From: DATGMP01 sp035293565
GTDB lineage: Bacteria > Pseudomonadota > Alphaproteobacteria > BOG-932 > Roseiterribacteraceae
NCBI GenBank assembly: GCA_035293565.1
Contig: DATGMP010000076.1
Span: forward strand, 1-18,589
Direction: 5' to 3'
Length of the DNA: 18,589 nt
Shown here one piece after another: positions 1-8,792 of this stretch (position 1 is the first letter of the stretch; every line of letters begins with the position of its first letter). The notes below the pieces were generated by a model, which ran no database searches, was not told the DNA's origin, and was given only the letters and a program-made list of their open reading frames with translations. The position numbers were made by a program, and so were the translations under genes.

Positions 1-161
1 TGATGCGTCCGCCAAGACGTCGGTGGTAACCGACACCAGGAAAACCTCCGCAACGCGGCCGCCGCAACCGCCCACTCCACGTCCTGAAGACCAAAAATGA
101 GCAGACTCGACCCAGCCGCTACTTATTCAGATGTTCCTTAGGGCAATCCCCGCATTCCCAG

Positions 162-251
162 TGGCGGAGGGAGGGGGATTCGAACCCCCGAGACGGTTTC
201 CCGTCTACACACTTTCCAGGCGTGCGCCTTCAACCACTCGGCCACCCCTCC
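162..251 (-). tRNA. tRNA-Ser (anticodon GGA)
   Basis: Read on the minus strand, this 90-nt stretch folds as a class II tRNA. The acceptor arm begins GGAGGGG and pairs with TCCCTCC (last pair G-U), followed by discriminator G and an encoded CCA at 164-162. The D-arm starts GCCGAG. The anticodon stem is CACGC/GTGTG around the loop CTGGAAA, so the anticodon is GGA and it reads UCC/UCU serine codons. A long variable arm (GACGGGAAACCGTC) separates the anticodon arm from the T arm, which carries GTTCGAATC. The long variable arm is the mark of serine tRNAs. It lies 57 bp downstream of the hydrolase stop codon on the same strand. Confidence 0.96.
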
Positions 252-308
252 GCGGCGCCGGACGGTAAAGCATGGCGGGCCGTTTCACGCAACCCGGCCG
301 GTCGGTAT

Positions 309-1064
309 TCAGTCGGCCAATTCCTCGACCGTCCGGACAAGAAGCTGGATGTCTTGGGGCCGCGAGAGGCGATGATCGCCGTCCTTCACCAGCTCGATTC
401 TGACATCGGACGTTTCCAGCTTCTCGGCCAAGGTGAGGCTGAGCTGCCAAGGCACATCCGGATCTCGCTGTCCGTGCAGCAAGCGGACCGGGACTCCGAT
501 CGATATCCTATGATCGAGCAGGAGATGCTTGCGGCCTTCCTCCAGCAGCGCGGACGTAAAAGGCGTCGGCGGCCCATATTGCGAGGGTCGGTAGACCACG
601 CCCTCCCGGGCGAGGGTCTCGCGATCGGCTTCCGACAATTCCCGGCGGACCAGGCGCTCGGTGAAGTCGGGTGCGGCGGCCACGCCCACGAGGGCTCGAA
701 CCTTGTCGGGCCGCGCAAGCGCGAGAAGGAGGGCGATCCAGCCGCCCATCGAGGAGCCGACCAGGATTTGCGGGCCTTGGGTCAATTGGTCGAACGCCGC
801 CAGAGCATCTGACAGCCAATCACCGATTGTCGCCTCCTCGATCCGGCCTTCGGACCGGCCATGGCCACGATAATCGAACCGCAGAAAGGCGCGGCCGGCC
901 GCGCGCGCGGCGGCTTCGAGCGCGGTGGCCTTGGTTCCGGTCATGTCCGAGGCAAAACCGCCCAGGAAAACCGTCCCGGGCGCGCGCCCTGCGCTTCGGC
1001 GATAGGCGAGGCGCGGCGCGTTCGGGCGCGCGAGCCAGTCCGGCGGCGGATCGGGATCGTTCAT
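309..1064 (-). CDS. alpha/beta hydrolase, ABHD10-like
   Basis: A 251-residue serine hydrolase of the alpha/beta fold, probably cytoplasmic because no signal peptide is visible. Numbered from the GTG at 1076 (four residues longer), the nucleophile elbow GSSMGGW puts Ser at 109, the acid is Asp205 in HGQRDPDVPW, and the His is 235 in DGDHRLS. The RFDYRGHGRSEG segment near residue 67 is the usual strand before the elbow. The GSSMGGW and HG..D..VPW pattern resembles the ABHD10 and bacterial thioesterase-like group, so cleavage of an acyl thioester or small ester is plausible, but the substrate cannot be told. I prefer the ATG at 1064; neither start has a strong ribosome site. It is divergent from the glycosyltransferase, and no operon partner is seen on this strand. 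Confidence 0.88.
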   Translation of the reverse strand: MNDPDPPPDWLARPNAPRLAYRRSAGRAPGTVFLGGFASDMTGTKATALEAAARAAGRAFLRFDYRGHGRSEGRIEEATIGDWLSDALAAFDQLTQGPQILVGSSMGGWIALLLALARPDKVRALVGVAAAPDFTERLVRRELSEADRETLAREGVVYRPSQYGPPTPFTSALLEEGRKHLLLDHRISIGVPVRLLHGQRDPDVPWQLSLTLAEKLETSDVRIELVKDGDHRLSRPQDIQLLVRTVEELAD

Positions 1065-1179
1065 GCTCTGGTCCACACTTTATCGTACGGTTATAACGCT
1101 GGGCTGCGACGGACCTCCGAGTCGCATGATCGCGGCAAGGTTGGACGCGGGCAACGGCGTCGAGCATCTTTTGAAATTC

Positions 1180-2355
1180 ATGGCAGACGACCCCGAACCC
1201 TCTTCCGACCTCATCAGTCGCAAACGCGGCGGCCCGCTCACCATTCTCCAGATTCTACCAAGTCTGATCGGCGGCGGGGCCGAGCGGGGCGCCCTCGATG
1301 TGGCGGCGGCGATCCAGCGGGCCGGCGGCCGGGCGATCGTGGCTTCGTCGGGCGGTCCGATGGTGCGCGAGCTGGAGCGCAGCGGGGCGCGTCATATCCT
1401 TTTGCCGCTCGCCTCCAAGAATCCCTATACAGTCTGGCGCAATATCGCGCGGCTGGGTCGCCTGATCGTCGAGCATCAAGTCGATATCGTCCATGCGCGG
1501 AGCCGCGCGCCGGGCTGGAGCGCGTTGTCGGCCGCGCGCCGCGCCGGCATCCCGTTCGTCACGACCTTTCACGCCGCCTATGGCGGCACCTCTCGCCAGA
1601 AACACAAGTACAATTCAGTGATGGCGCAAGGCGACCGAGTCATCGCCATTTCCAACTTCATCGCCGAGCATGTCAGCCGTGTCTACGGGGTGCCGCCCGA
1701 CGTGCTGCGGACGATCCCGCGAGGCATCGATCTCGGCCGCTTCAGCCCCGAGCGGGTCAGCATCGAGCGCAAGGTCAAGCTCGCGCTCGAATGGAATTTG
1801 CCGGACGACCAGCCGATCGTGCTCATGCCGGCGCGGCTCAGCCGAATCAAAGGGCACATGGTGCTGGTGGAAGCGCTCGCCCGGCTCAAGCGCCACGATA
1901 TCCGCTGCATCTTTGCCGGCGAGGACGGTCGCAAGAACGCCTATCGGCAGGAGCTGATCCAGCTGATCCATGATCGCGGTCTCTCCGATGTCGTCAGAAT
2001 CGTCCCGCAGACCGCCGACATGGCGGCGGCCTACAGCATGGCCGCCGTCGTGGTCGCGCCGTCGCTGGTGCCTGAAGGCTTCGGCCGGGTGCCGGTCGAG
2101 GCCCAGGCAATGGGCCGCCCCGTGGTCGCAAGCGATCTCGGCGGCTTCCGCGAGACGATCGTCGACGGCGTGACCGGCCTTCTGGTGCCGCCCGGCGATG
2201 CGGCCAAGCTGGCCGAGGCGATCTCGGCCGCGCTCGCGCTGACGCCCGACGAGCTGGCCGAGATTCAGGCTGAGGCCCTAGGGAATATCGAGGCGAATTT
2301 CACGCGTGAGCGCATGTGCGCGGCCACCCTGGACGTGTATCGGGAGCTGGCATGA
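1180..2355 (+). CDS. glycosyltransferase family 4 protein
   Basis: A 391-residue GT-B fold glycosyltransferase of family GT4, likely cytoplasmic and using a nucleotide sugar to build a cell-surface glycan. The N-terminal acceptor domain starts TILQILPSLIGGGAERGALD (residues 21-40), the classic glycine-rich opening. The linker and donor domain contain VLMPARLSRIKGH near 214-226. The EX7E donor-binding motif EGFGRVPVEA has Glu299 and Glu307, and is followed by GRPVVASDLGGFRETIVDG and GLLVPPGD. The frame opens at 1063, but that start would overlap the divergent hydrolase start. ATG 1180, or less likely ATG 1126, is more plausible because family homology begins just after residue 20. No ribosome site settles the start. 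The sugar and linkage are unknown. The ABC1-family gene follows 58 bp downstream. Confidence 0.88.
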   Translation: MADDPEPSSDLISRKRGGPLTILQILPSLIGGGAERGALDVAAAIQRAGGRAIVASSGGPMVRELERSGARHILLPLASKNPYTVWRNIARLGRLIVEHQVDIVHARSRAPGWSALSAARRAGIPFVTTFHAAYGGTSRQKHKYNSVMAQGDRVIAISNFIAEHVSRVYGVPPDVLRTIPRGIDLGRFSPERVSIERKVKLALEWNLPDDQPIVLMPARLSRIKGHMVLVEALARLKRHDIRCIFAGEDGRKNAYRQELIQLIHDRGLSDVVRIVPQTADMAAAYSMAAVVVAPSLVPEGFGRVPVEAQAMGRPVVASDLGGFRETIVDGVTGLLVPPGDAAKLAEAISAALALTPDELAEIQAEALGNIEANFTRERMCAATLDVYRELA

Positions 2356-2413
2356 ACGCCCGAGCCCGGCTTTGGGCTGGACTCCGGTCCGCGACGGGCC
2401 ACTTTTAGGAGCC

Positions 2414-3754
2414 ATGGCGAACGAGAAGAACAGCTTGGCGGGGCGGGTTGCGCGCTATGCGCGCGTATCGACCACGGTCGGCGGGCTTGCTGCCCGCATG
2501 GCCGGCGAACGATATCTGGGCCTCAAGATCGATCGCGACGCCCATGCGCGGGCGCTTCGCGAGGCGCTGGGCGGCCTGAAGGGCCCCTTGATGAAAGTCG
2601 CGCAGCTCCTGGCGACCATTCCCGAAGCGATTCCCCAGGAATATGTGGCCGAGCTTTCGCAGCTTCAGGCCGATGCGCCGCCCATGGGCTGGCCCTTCGT
2701 GCGCCGGCGGATGCGGGCGGAGCTCGGACCCGATTGGGAATCGCAATTCGCAAGTTTCGAGCATGAGGCGGCGGCCGCGGCGTCGCTGGGCCAAGTCCAT
2801 CGGGCGAAGGGGCGCGACGGCACGCTGCTCGCCTGCAAGCTGCAATACCCCGACATGCAGTCGGCGGTCGAAGCCGATCTCCGTCAGCTCAAGCTGATCC
2901 TGGGAATTTTCGAACGCTACGATCGCGCCGTCTCGACGAGCAAGGTCCATGAGGAGATCTCCGAGCGGCTGCGCGAAGAGCTCGATTATGACCGCGAGGG
3001 CCGAAACATGGCCCTCTATGGCGACATCCTGGCCCGCGAGAAGGGGGTCTTCGTGCCCGAGCGGGTCGATGCGCTGTCGACGGGCCGGCTCCTCACCATG
3101 AATTGGCTCGATGGCCGCAAGATCCTCGATGCGGTCGCCGATCGCCCCGACCTCGCCAAGTCGATCGCGCTCAACATGTTCCGCGCCTGGTACGTGCCTT
3201 TCTACCGCTACGGCGTGCTCCATGGCGATCCGCATCTCGGCAACTATACCGTCCGGCCGGACGGTACGATCAACCTACTGGATTTCGGTTGCGTCCGGAT
3301 CTTCAAGGCGCCCTTCGTCAAGGCGGTGATCGATCTTTACCGCGCGCTGCAGCAGAATGATCAGGAGCTGGCGGCCGAAGCTTATCGGACCTGGGGCTTC
3401 GGCAAGCTCAATAAGGAGGTGGTCGGCATCCTCAATATCTGGGCGCGCTTCATCTATGAATCGCTGCTCGAGGACCGGCCGCGTCTAATTGGCGAGACCA
3501 AGAACGGCGTCTATGGGCGGGAAACCGCCGCCAAGGTCCATCGCGAGCTGGTGCGGGTCGGCGGGGTCGACGTTCCACGCGAATTCGTCTTCATGGACCG
3601 CGCCACGCTGGGGCTCGGTTCGGTGTTCATCCACCTCAGGGCTGAAGTAAACTGGCACCGCATTTTCGAGGAGCTGATCGCCGACTTCGATGTCGCCCAG
3701 ATGGCGAAGCGGCAGGCCAAAGTACTGACGAAAAACGGGATTCGAAGCCCTTAA
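2414..3754 (+). CDS. ABC1/AarF/UbiB-family atypical kinase
   Basis: A 446-residue member of the ABC1 (AarF, UbiB, ADCK) family, protein-kinase-like ATPases tied to ubiquinone biosynthesis and lipid homeostasis. Visible signatures are the family N-terminal motif as KVAQ at 61-64 (usual consensus KxGQ, so Gly is replaced by Ala), the alanine-rich nucleotide loop EAAAAASLGQVHRA near 118-131, the ATP-contacting Lys142 in LACKLQYP, the ExD-like EELDYDREGRN near 188-197, the catalytic loop HGDPHLGN at 270-277, and the metal-binding DFG at 290-292. ATG 2414 is chosen over the open frame from 2306, which runs inside the glycosyltransferase gene. An AGGAG sits only 2 nt before this ATG, unusually close. 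It lacks the C-terminal membrane helices of classical UbiB, so a UbiB name is not assigned. Confidence 0.9.
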   Translation: MANEKNSLAGRVARYARVSTTVGGLAARMAGERYLGLKIDRDAHARALREALGGLKGPLMKVAQLLATIPEAIPQEYVAELSQLQADAPPMGWPFVRRRMRAELGPDWESQFASFEHEAAAAASLGQVHRAKGRDGTLLACKLQYPDMQSAVEADLRQLKLILGIFERYDRAVSTSKVHEEISERLREELDYDREGRNMALYGDILAREKGVFVPERVDALSTGRLLTMNWLDGRKILDAVADRPDLAKSIALNMFRAWYVPFYRYGVLHGDPHLGNYTVRPDGTINLLDFGCVRIFKAPFVKAVIDLYRALQQNDQELAAEAYRTWGFGKLNKEVVGILNIWARFIYESLLEDRPRLIGETKNGVYGRETAAKVHRELVRVGGVDVPREFVFMDRATLGLGSVFIHLRAEVNWHRIFEELIADFDVAQMAKRQAKVLTKNGIRSP

Positions 3755-3769
3755 CCGGCGGCCGCTGAT

Positions 3770-3792
3770 GCGGCGACTCCGTGTGGCGCCGC
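3770..3792 (+). other. GC-rich stem-loop between ABC1 gene and pntAA
   Basis: Perfect 6-bp arms GCGGCG and CGCCGC enclose an 11-nt loop, 16 bp after the ABC1 stop codon. There is no T-run after it, so it is not a standard intrinsic terminator. It could slow transcription, protect an mRNA end, or be chance in GC-rich DNA. Confidence 0.25.
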
Positions 3793-3880
3793 TAGGTCTA
3801 TGCAAGCCCGCGCCGTTCGGGCAATTTGCGTCCGGCCGATCCCGGCCGATACGAGTCTTCAAGGACCTTCCACGACGACC

Positions 3881-5071
3881 ATGAAGCTGGCCATTCCCAA
3901 GGAGCGGCGCGCGAACGAAAAGCGCGTCGCGGCGACGCCCGATACGGTCAAGAAGCTGATTGCGATGGGTTTCGATGTCGTGATCGAGTCGGGCGCGGGG
4001 CTCGCCTCAGCCATCACCGATGATGCTTTTCGGGCCGCCGGTGCGGTCGTGGCGGCAGAGGAAACCCAGACCCTGGGCAACGCCGACATCGTGCTCAAGG
4101 TCCAGCGGCCGATGTCGGCGGCCGAAGGGATCGACGAATATGCCATGATCCGGCAGGGCGCGATCCTGGTCGGGATGCTGGCGCCCTATCAGTCGGCTGA
4201 TGCCATTCGCGAGTTCGCGCGGCGCAAAATCGACGCTTTCGCCATGGAGCTGGTGCCGCGCATCACCCGCGCGCAGGCGATGGACGTGCTGTCCAGCCAG
4301 GCCAATCTCGCGGGCTACAAGGCGGTGCTCGACGCCGCCGCCGAGTTCAGCCACGCTTTCCCGATGATGATGACCGCCGCCGGCACCGTGCCGCCGGCCC
4401 GGGTCTTCGTCATGGGCGCCGGCGTCGCCGGGCTGCAGGCTATCGCGACGGCGCGGCGACTTGGCGCGATGGTCTCGGCGACCGACGTCCGACCGGCTGC
4501 CAAGGAGCAGGTGCAGAGTCTCGGTGCCACCTTCGTCATGGTCGAGACCGAAGAGACCAAACAGGCCGAGACCGCCGGCGGCTACGCCAAGGAGATGAGC
4601 GAGGACTACAAACGTGCCCAGGCGCAGCTGATCGCCGACACGATCAAGAAGCAGGATGTGGTGATCTGCACCGCGCTGATCCCAGGCAAGAAGGCGCCGG
4701 TCCTGGTGACCGCCGACATGGTCCGATCGATGAAGCCGGGTTCGGTCATCGTCGACCTGGCGGTGGAGCAGGGCGGCAACTGCCCGCTTTCTCGGCCGGG
4801 TGAGGTCGTGGACGTCGACGGTGTCAAGATTGTCGGCCATGTCAACGTGCCGAGCCGGCTTGCTGCCGACGCTTCGTCCCTCTATGCGCGCAACCTCCTC
4901 GCCTTTCTGGCGCTCTTCTTCGACAAGGAGAAGAATTTCAAGCTCGATTGGTCCGACCAGATCGTGGCCGGCGCGGGTCTGACGCGCGACGGGCGTATCG
5001 TGCATCCCTCCTTCACCACGGCCGATCCCACTCCGCTCGAAGCCGCGGCCGCTAGACCCGTCTCATCGTAA
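3881..5071 (+). CDS. pntAA: NAD(P) transhydrogenase alpha-1 subunit (NAD(H)-binding domain I)
   Basis: This 396-residue soluble subunit binds NAD(H) and passes hydride to NADP+ in domain III, coupled to proton entry. It is at the cytoplasmic face of the PntAA-PntAB-PntB complex. The start KLAIPKERRANEKRVAATP is typical of the alanine dehydrogenase/PNT N-terminal domain. The segment VPRITRAQAMD gives Arg127, Gln132 and Asp135, matching in position the RQD loop known from the Rhodospirillum rubrum protein. The Rossmann motif GAGVAG is at 179-184 and the NAD ribose-binding acid is Asp202 in TDVRP. ATG 3881 is chosen because homology begins there. AAGGA lies 15 nt upstream, rather far. It ends before any membrane helix, so this is the split three-gene form. 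First gene of its operon, with pntAB 16 nt on. Confidence 0.96.
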   Translation: MKLAIPKERRANEKRVAATPDTVKKLIAMGFDVVIESGAGLASAITDDAFRAAGAVVAAEETQTLGNADIVLKVQRPMSAAEGIDEYAMIRQGAILVGMLAPYQSADAIREFARRKIDAFAMELVPRITRAQAMDVLSSQANLAGYKAVLDAAAEFSHAFPMMMTAAGTVPPARVFVMGAGVAGLQAIATARRLGAMVSATDVRPAAKEQVQSLGATFVMVETEETKQAETAGGYAKEMSEDYKRAQAQLIADTIKKQDVVICTALIPGKKAPVLVTADMVRSMKPGSVIVDLAVEQGGNCPLSRPGEVVDVDGVKIVGHVNVPSRLAADASSLYARNLLAFLALFFDKEKNFKLDWSDQIVAGAGLTRDGRIVHPSFTTADPTPLEAAAARPVSS

Positions 5072-5087
5072 GGAGAGTTCGCCCGCA

Positions 5088-5492
5088 ATGGATCAGACGC
5101 TTCCCTCCGCGGTCGATGAGCTCAAGCAGGCGGTCGAGGCTCTAAGCCACAAGGTCGACCTGCTTTATGGCCAAGCCGCCCAGTTGGCTGCGCAGCACCC
5201 GGGTGCCGCGCAGACCTTCCTGGTGATGGGCATCACAGTTTTCGTGCTCGCGCTTTTCGTCGGCTACTACGTCGTGTGGCACGTGACGCCGGCGCTCCAC
5301 TCGCCGCTGATGTCGGTGACGAACGCGATCTCGTCGGTCATCGTTGTCGGCGCGCTGATCGCGGCGGGACCGGCGGTGTTCGGCGTTTCCAAAGTGTTCG
5401 GGCTCGTCGCCGTCGCGCTCGCTTCGGTCAACATATTCGGCGGCTTCATCGTGACCCAGCGCATGCTGGCGATGTTCCGGAAGAAGAAATAA
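5088..5492 (+). CDS. pntAB: NAD(P) transhydrogenase alpha-2 subunit (membrane part)
   Basis: A 134-residue membrane subunit of the proton-translocating transhydrogenase. An N-terminal hydrophilic, possibly coiled stretch of about 40 residues (DELKQAVEALSHKVDLL) is followed by about three hydrophobic segments near 44-64, 78-98 and 101-121. The last contains the family-typical SVNIFGGFIVTQRMLAMF, and the protein ends in a basic tail FRKKK. It corresponds to the C-terminal membrane part of the fused PntA of E. coli. The start is supported by AAGGAG at 5070-5075, which overlaps the pntAA stop. pntB follows 12 nt later. Confidence 0.95.
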   Translation: MDQTLPSAVDELKQAVEALSHKVDLLYGQAAQLAAQHPGAAQTFLVMGITVFVLALFVGYYVVWHVTPALHSPLMSVTNAISSVIVVGALIAAGPAVFGVSKVFGLVAVALASVNIFGGFIVTQRMLAMFRKKK

Positions 5493-5504
5493 GAGGCCCA
5501 TAGC

Positions 5505-6896
5505 GTGGAGACCTGGTCAGCTCTCGCCTATCTCGTCGCGGCAATCTTCTTCATTCTGGCGCTACGTGGCCTATCGAGCCCGGCCTCGGCGCGTGCCGGG
5601 CTGCGTTTCGGCGTCATCGGCATGATCATCGCAGTGGCGACGACCTTGGCGCTGCCGAGCGTCATCTCTTTCGTGCCGATCGCGGGCGCGATCGCGATCG
5701 GTGGTTTCATCGGCGCGGTGGTCGCGCTCCGGATCCAAATGACCGCGCTGCCGCAGCTCGTCGCCGCGTTCCATAGTCTGGTCGGCCTTGCCGCTGTCTT
5801 CGTCGCGGCGGCCGCTTTCACCAATCCGGCGGCATACGGGATCGGCGTGCCGGGGGCGATCGCGACCGGCAGCCTGGTCGAAATGAGCCTGGGCACCGCG
5901 ATCGGCGCCGTCACTTTTACCGGCTCGATCATCGCATTCGCCAAGCTGCAAGGGCTGGTTTCGGGCTCTCCGGTCGTCTTCAAGGGTCAGCACGTGCTGA
6001 ACGCGGCGCTCGGGGTCATCCTGATCGCGTTCATCGTTTGGCTCGTCATCAGCAACGCGACGGTCGCCTTCCTGTTGATCGTGCTGCTGTCGCTGCTGCT
6101 CGGCATTCTCATCATCATCCCGATCGGCGGCGCCGACATGCCGGTTGTGGTCTCGATGCTGAATTCTTATTCGGGCTGGGCGGCCTGCGGCATCGGTTTC
6201 ACCCTCGAGAACAATCTGTTGATCATCACGGGCTCGCTGGTCGGCTCCTCAGGCGCCATCCTCAGCTACATCATGTGCAAGGGGATGAACCGCTCTTTCT
6301 TCAATGTCATTCTGGGCGGCTTCGGCGGCGAGGCCGTCATGGCCGGCGGCGCCGGACACGCTGACAAGTCGGTCAAGTCCGGCTCGGCCGAGGACGCGGC
6401 TTTTATCCTGCGCAACGCATCATCGGTCATTATCGTGCCGGGCTACGGCATGGCCGTCGCGCAGGCCCAACACGCGCTTCGCGAGATGGGGGACACGCTG
6501 AAGAAGGAAGGCGTGCGGGTTCGTTACGCCATCCATCCGGTCGCGGGCCGCATGCCCGGCCATATGAATGTGCTGCTGGCGGAAGCCAACGTGCCTTATG
6601 ACGAGGTGCTGGAGCTCGACGACATCAACCGCGATTTCCCGCAAACCGATGTCGCCTTCGTGATCGGCGCCAACGACATCACGAATCCAGCAGCCAAGAA
6701 CAATCCGGCTTCACCGATCTATGGCATGCCGATTCTGGACGTGGAGCGTGCGAACACCGTTCTCTTCATCAAGCGCTCCATGGCGTCGGGCTACGCCGGC
6801 ATCGAAAACGAGCTCTTCTATTACGACAATACGATGATGCTGTTCGGCGACGCCAAAAAGATGTGCGAGGACATCATCAAGGCCCTGGAGGGCTAG
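5505..6896 (+). CDS. pntB: NAD(P) transhydrogenase beta subunit (domain III, NADP(H)-binding)
   Basis: A 463-residue subunit with most of the proton-conducting membrane helices (about residues 4-260) and the C-terminal NADP(H)-binding domain III. His90 in the third or fourth helix (AAFHSLVG) fits the conserved proton-path histidine, His91 in E. coli. Domain III shows GYGMAVAQAQ at 313-322, HPVAGRMPGHMNVLLAEA from 344, GANDITNPAA from 388 and KRSMASGYAG from 423, all diagnostic for NADP(H) binding. It starts with GTG at 5505; GAGG lies at 5493-5496. It is the last pnt gene, but the next frame (FkbH-like) begins only 12 nt beyond the stop, so read-through into the acyl-loading genes is expected. 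Confidence 0.96.
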   Translation: METWSALAYLVAAIFFILALRGLSSPASARAGLRFGVIGMIIAVATTLALPSVISFVPIAGAIAIGGFIGAVVALRIQMTALPQLVAAFHSLVGLAAVFVAAAAFTNPAAYGIGVPGAIATGSLVEMSLGTAIGAVTFTGSIIAFAKLQGLVSGSPVVFKGQHVLNAALGVILIAFIVWLVISNATVAFLLIVLLSLLLGILIIIPIGGADMPVVVSMLNSYSGWAACGIGFTLENNLLIITGSLVGSSGAILSYIMCKGMNRSFFNVILGGFGGEAVMAGGAGHADKSVKSGSAEDAAFILRNASSVIIVPGYGMAVAQAQHALREMGDTLKKEGVRVRYAIHPVAGRMPGHMNVLLAEANVPYDEVLELDDINRDFPQTDVAFVIGANDITNPAAKNNPASPIYGMPILDVERANTVLFIKRSMASGYAGIENELFYYDNTMMLFGDAKKMCEDIIKALEG

Positions 6897-6908
6897 ATCG
6901 GCTTGCCG

Positions 6909-8792
6909 ATGCTGCAGTGGCTGCCGCCGCTCCCGTCGAACTTTCGCGACGCGTTGCGCGCGGCAACCGAAGCTCCGGACCGGCTCGAACGGCTCGCTTC
7001 GCTCTCCGGTCACCGGTTGGGCTTTCTCGAAACCATCCAGCTGGACCGGGCGATCGGACCGATCGAAGCCGAGGCGCGGCCGGGCTTCGCGGTCGTTCGG
7101 CTGGCCGTTGCGGGTTCCGCCACGCTTGATCATCTGGTTCCGGGGATCCGTGTCGCCGGCCTGCGCCGCCGCCTTCTGATCGATCTCAATGTCGGCGCCT
7201 ATGGGCAATATCGCGCCGAGCTGATCGATCCCAACGCGCGGCTGCGCGCTTTCAGACCGAAGGCCATTCTACTGTCTCTGACCGCGCAGGATGTGCTGGG
7301 GTCGGTGCCGCTGGGTGTCTCCGTGGAGGACGCGCGCGCTGCCGTGAATCGCGCGATCGAGGATTTGCGTGGGCTATGGCGCAAGGCGCGGGGCGAAATC
7401 GGCGCGACCGTGCTTCAACAAACCTTCATCGACACCACGCACCCGGTCTTCGGCGGCCATGATCGCATCGTGCCGGGCGCGCCGACACGACTGATCGCGC
7501 ATCTCAATGACGCGATCAGCGAGGCCGCTGCCGCGGATGGCGTGCTGATCGTCGATGCGGCGCGCTGGAGCGCGCGCGACGGGCTTGATTCCTGGTTCGA
7601 TATCGCGCGCTGGCTGCAGGCGAAACAGGAGATCGCGCCGCAGGTCGCGCCGCTCTACGGCGACCTCGTCGTCCGGATCCTGGCTGCCGAGCGTGGTCTG
7701 TCGCGTAAATGCCTGGTGCTCGATCTCGACAATACGCTCTGGGGCGGAACCGCCGGCGACGACGGGCTCGAAGGGATCGTGCTCGGGCAGGGTAGCGCCG
7801 CGGGCGAGGCGCATCTTGCGCTTCAGCTCTACGCCAAACAGCTCCGCGAGCGCGGCGTGATCCTGGCGGTCTGCTCGAAGAACGATCCGGCGATCGCCGA
7901 GGCGGCCTTTTCTCATCCCGAGATGGCGCTGAAGCGATCCGACATCACTGCCTTTATCGCCAACTGGAACGACAAGGCGGACAATCTCCGGATCATCGCG
8001 AACCAACTCAACGTCGGTGTCGATAGCCTGGTCTTCGTCGACGACAATCCCGTCGAGCGCGCGCGCATCCGCGAAGCGCTTCCCGCCGTTGCCGTTCCGG
8101 AGATGCCGGAGGATCCGGCGCAGTACGTGCGATGCCTCGCCGATGCCGGCTATTTCGAAGCGGTCGGCTTCACCCTCGAGGATCGCGAGCGGGCGGCGCA
8201 GTATTCGGCCGATGCCGAGCGCAACGCGCTTCAAACGCACTCCGGAAGCATCGGTGATTTCCTGGCGGGGCTCGGCATGTCCGTTCGTTTTGGACGGATC
8301 ACCAAGCTCGATCTGCCGCGCGTGACTCAGCTCATCAACAAGACCAACCAGTTCAATCCAACAACGCGACGCTACACGCAGGACGAAATCACACGATTCG
8401 TTGACGAGCTGGGCTGCATTACACTGCGATTCCGATTGGTTGACAGGTTCGGCGACAATGGCCTGGTCAGCGCCATGATCCTGCGGTCCGTCGAAGGCGA
8501 GCCGGACGCTCGCGAGATCGATTGCTGGGTGATGAGCTGCCGTGTGTTCGGCCGCGAGCTCGAGCATGAGGCGATGAACATTGCCGTCGAGGTCGCGCGC
8601 TGCGCTGGCGTGCGCAAGCTGCAGGCCGATTACGCGCCGACAGCGAAGAATGGCGTAGTCGCCGATCTGTATGGGAGACTGGGTTTCTCCCGCATTTTGG
8701 ATCTCTCGAACGGTGGTACGCGCTGGTCGCTGACGTTGGATTCCTACGCGCCCGCGCAGACGCACATCACACGCGTTGAGGACGAAACATGA
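6909..8792 (+). CDS. FkbH-like HAD-IIIC protein (probable glyceryl-ACP loading enzyme)
   Basis: This 627-residue FkbH-type protein has a full three-part layout. Residues 1-260 form an SGNH-like domain (VNVGAYGQYRAELIDPN near 94-109). Residues 266-400 form a HAD subfamily IIIC domain with motif I DLDNT at 272-276 (Asp272, Asp274), motif II Ser323 in VCSKN, and motif IV VDDNP at 378-382. Residues 420-620 form a GNAT-like C-terminal region containing LINKTNQFNPTTRRYT. Characterised FkbH enzymes take 1,3-bisphosphoglycerate, lose phosphate, and leave a glyceryl group on a carrier protein. The next gene here is such a carrier, overlapping by 4 nt (ATGA). A TTG at 6903, better spaced from GGAGGG at 6887, is an alternative start two residues longer. 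The chemistry is inferred from family; another acyl phosphate donor is possible. Confidence 0.9.
   Translation: MLQWLPPLPSNFRDALRAATEAPDRLERLASLSGHRLGFLETIQLDRAIGPIEAEARPGFAVVRLAVAGSATLDHLVPGIRVAGLRRRLLIDLNVGAYGQYRAELIDPNARLRAFRPKAILLSLTAQDVLGSVPLGVSVEDARAAVNRAIEDLRGLWRKARGEIGATVLQQTFIDTTHPVFGGHDRIVPGAPTRLIAHLNDAISEAAAADGVLIVDAARWSARDGLDSWFDIARWLQAKQEIAPQVAPLYGDLVVRILAAERGLSRKCLVLDLDNTLWGGTAGDDGLEGIVLGQGSAAGEAHLALQLYAKQLRERGVILAVCSKNDPAIAEAAFSHPEMALKRSDITAFIANWNDKADNLRIIANQLNVGVDSLVFVDDNPVERARIREALPAVAVPEMPEDPAQYVRCLADAGYFEAVGFTLEDRERAAQYSADAERNALQTHSGSIGDFLAGLGMSVRFGRITKLDLPRVTQLINKTNQFNPTTRRYTQDEITRFVDELGCITLRFRLVDRFGDNGLVSAMILRSVEGEPDAREIDCWVMSCRVFGRELEHEAMNIAVEVARCAGVRKLQADYAPTAKNGVVADLYGRLGFSRILDLSNGGTRWSLTLDSYAPAQTHITRVEDET

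Noticed and set aside
93..120. Possible intrinsic terminator downstream of tRNA-Ser on the minus strand (AGCGG/CTGCT arms followed by five T).
   Set aside because: Only five pairs including a G-U and an 11-nt loop, 42 nt past the tRNA end; too weak to call.
1..161. tRNA-Ser 3' flank as attachment site of an integrated element.
   Set aside because: tRNA-Ser genes are common integration targets, but no integrase, direct repeat of the tRNA 3' end or foreign gene is visible in the 161 bases available.
2359..2380. Hairpin AGCCC/GGGCT between the glycosyltransferase and ABC1 genes as a terminator.
   Set aside because: Five pairs with a 6-nt loop and no following T-run; likely chance in GC-rich DNA.
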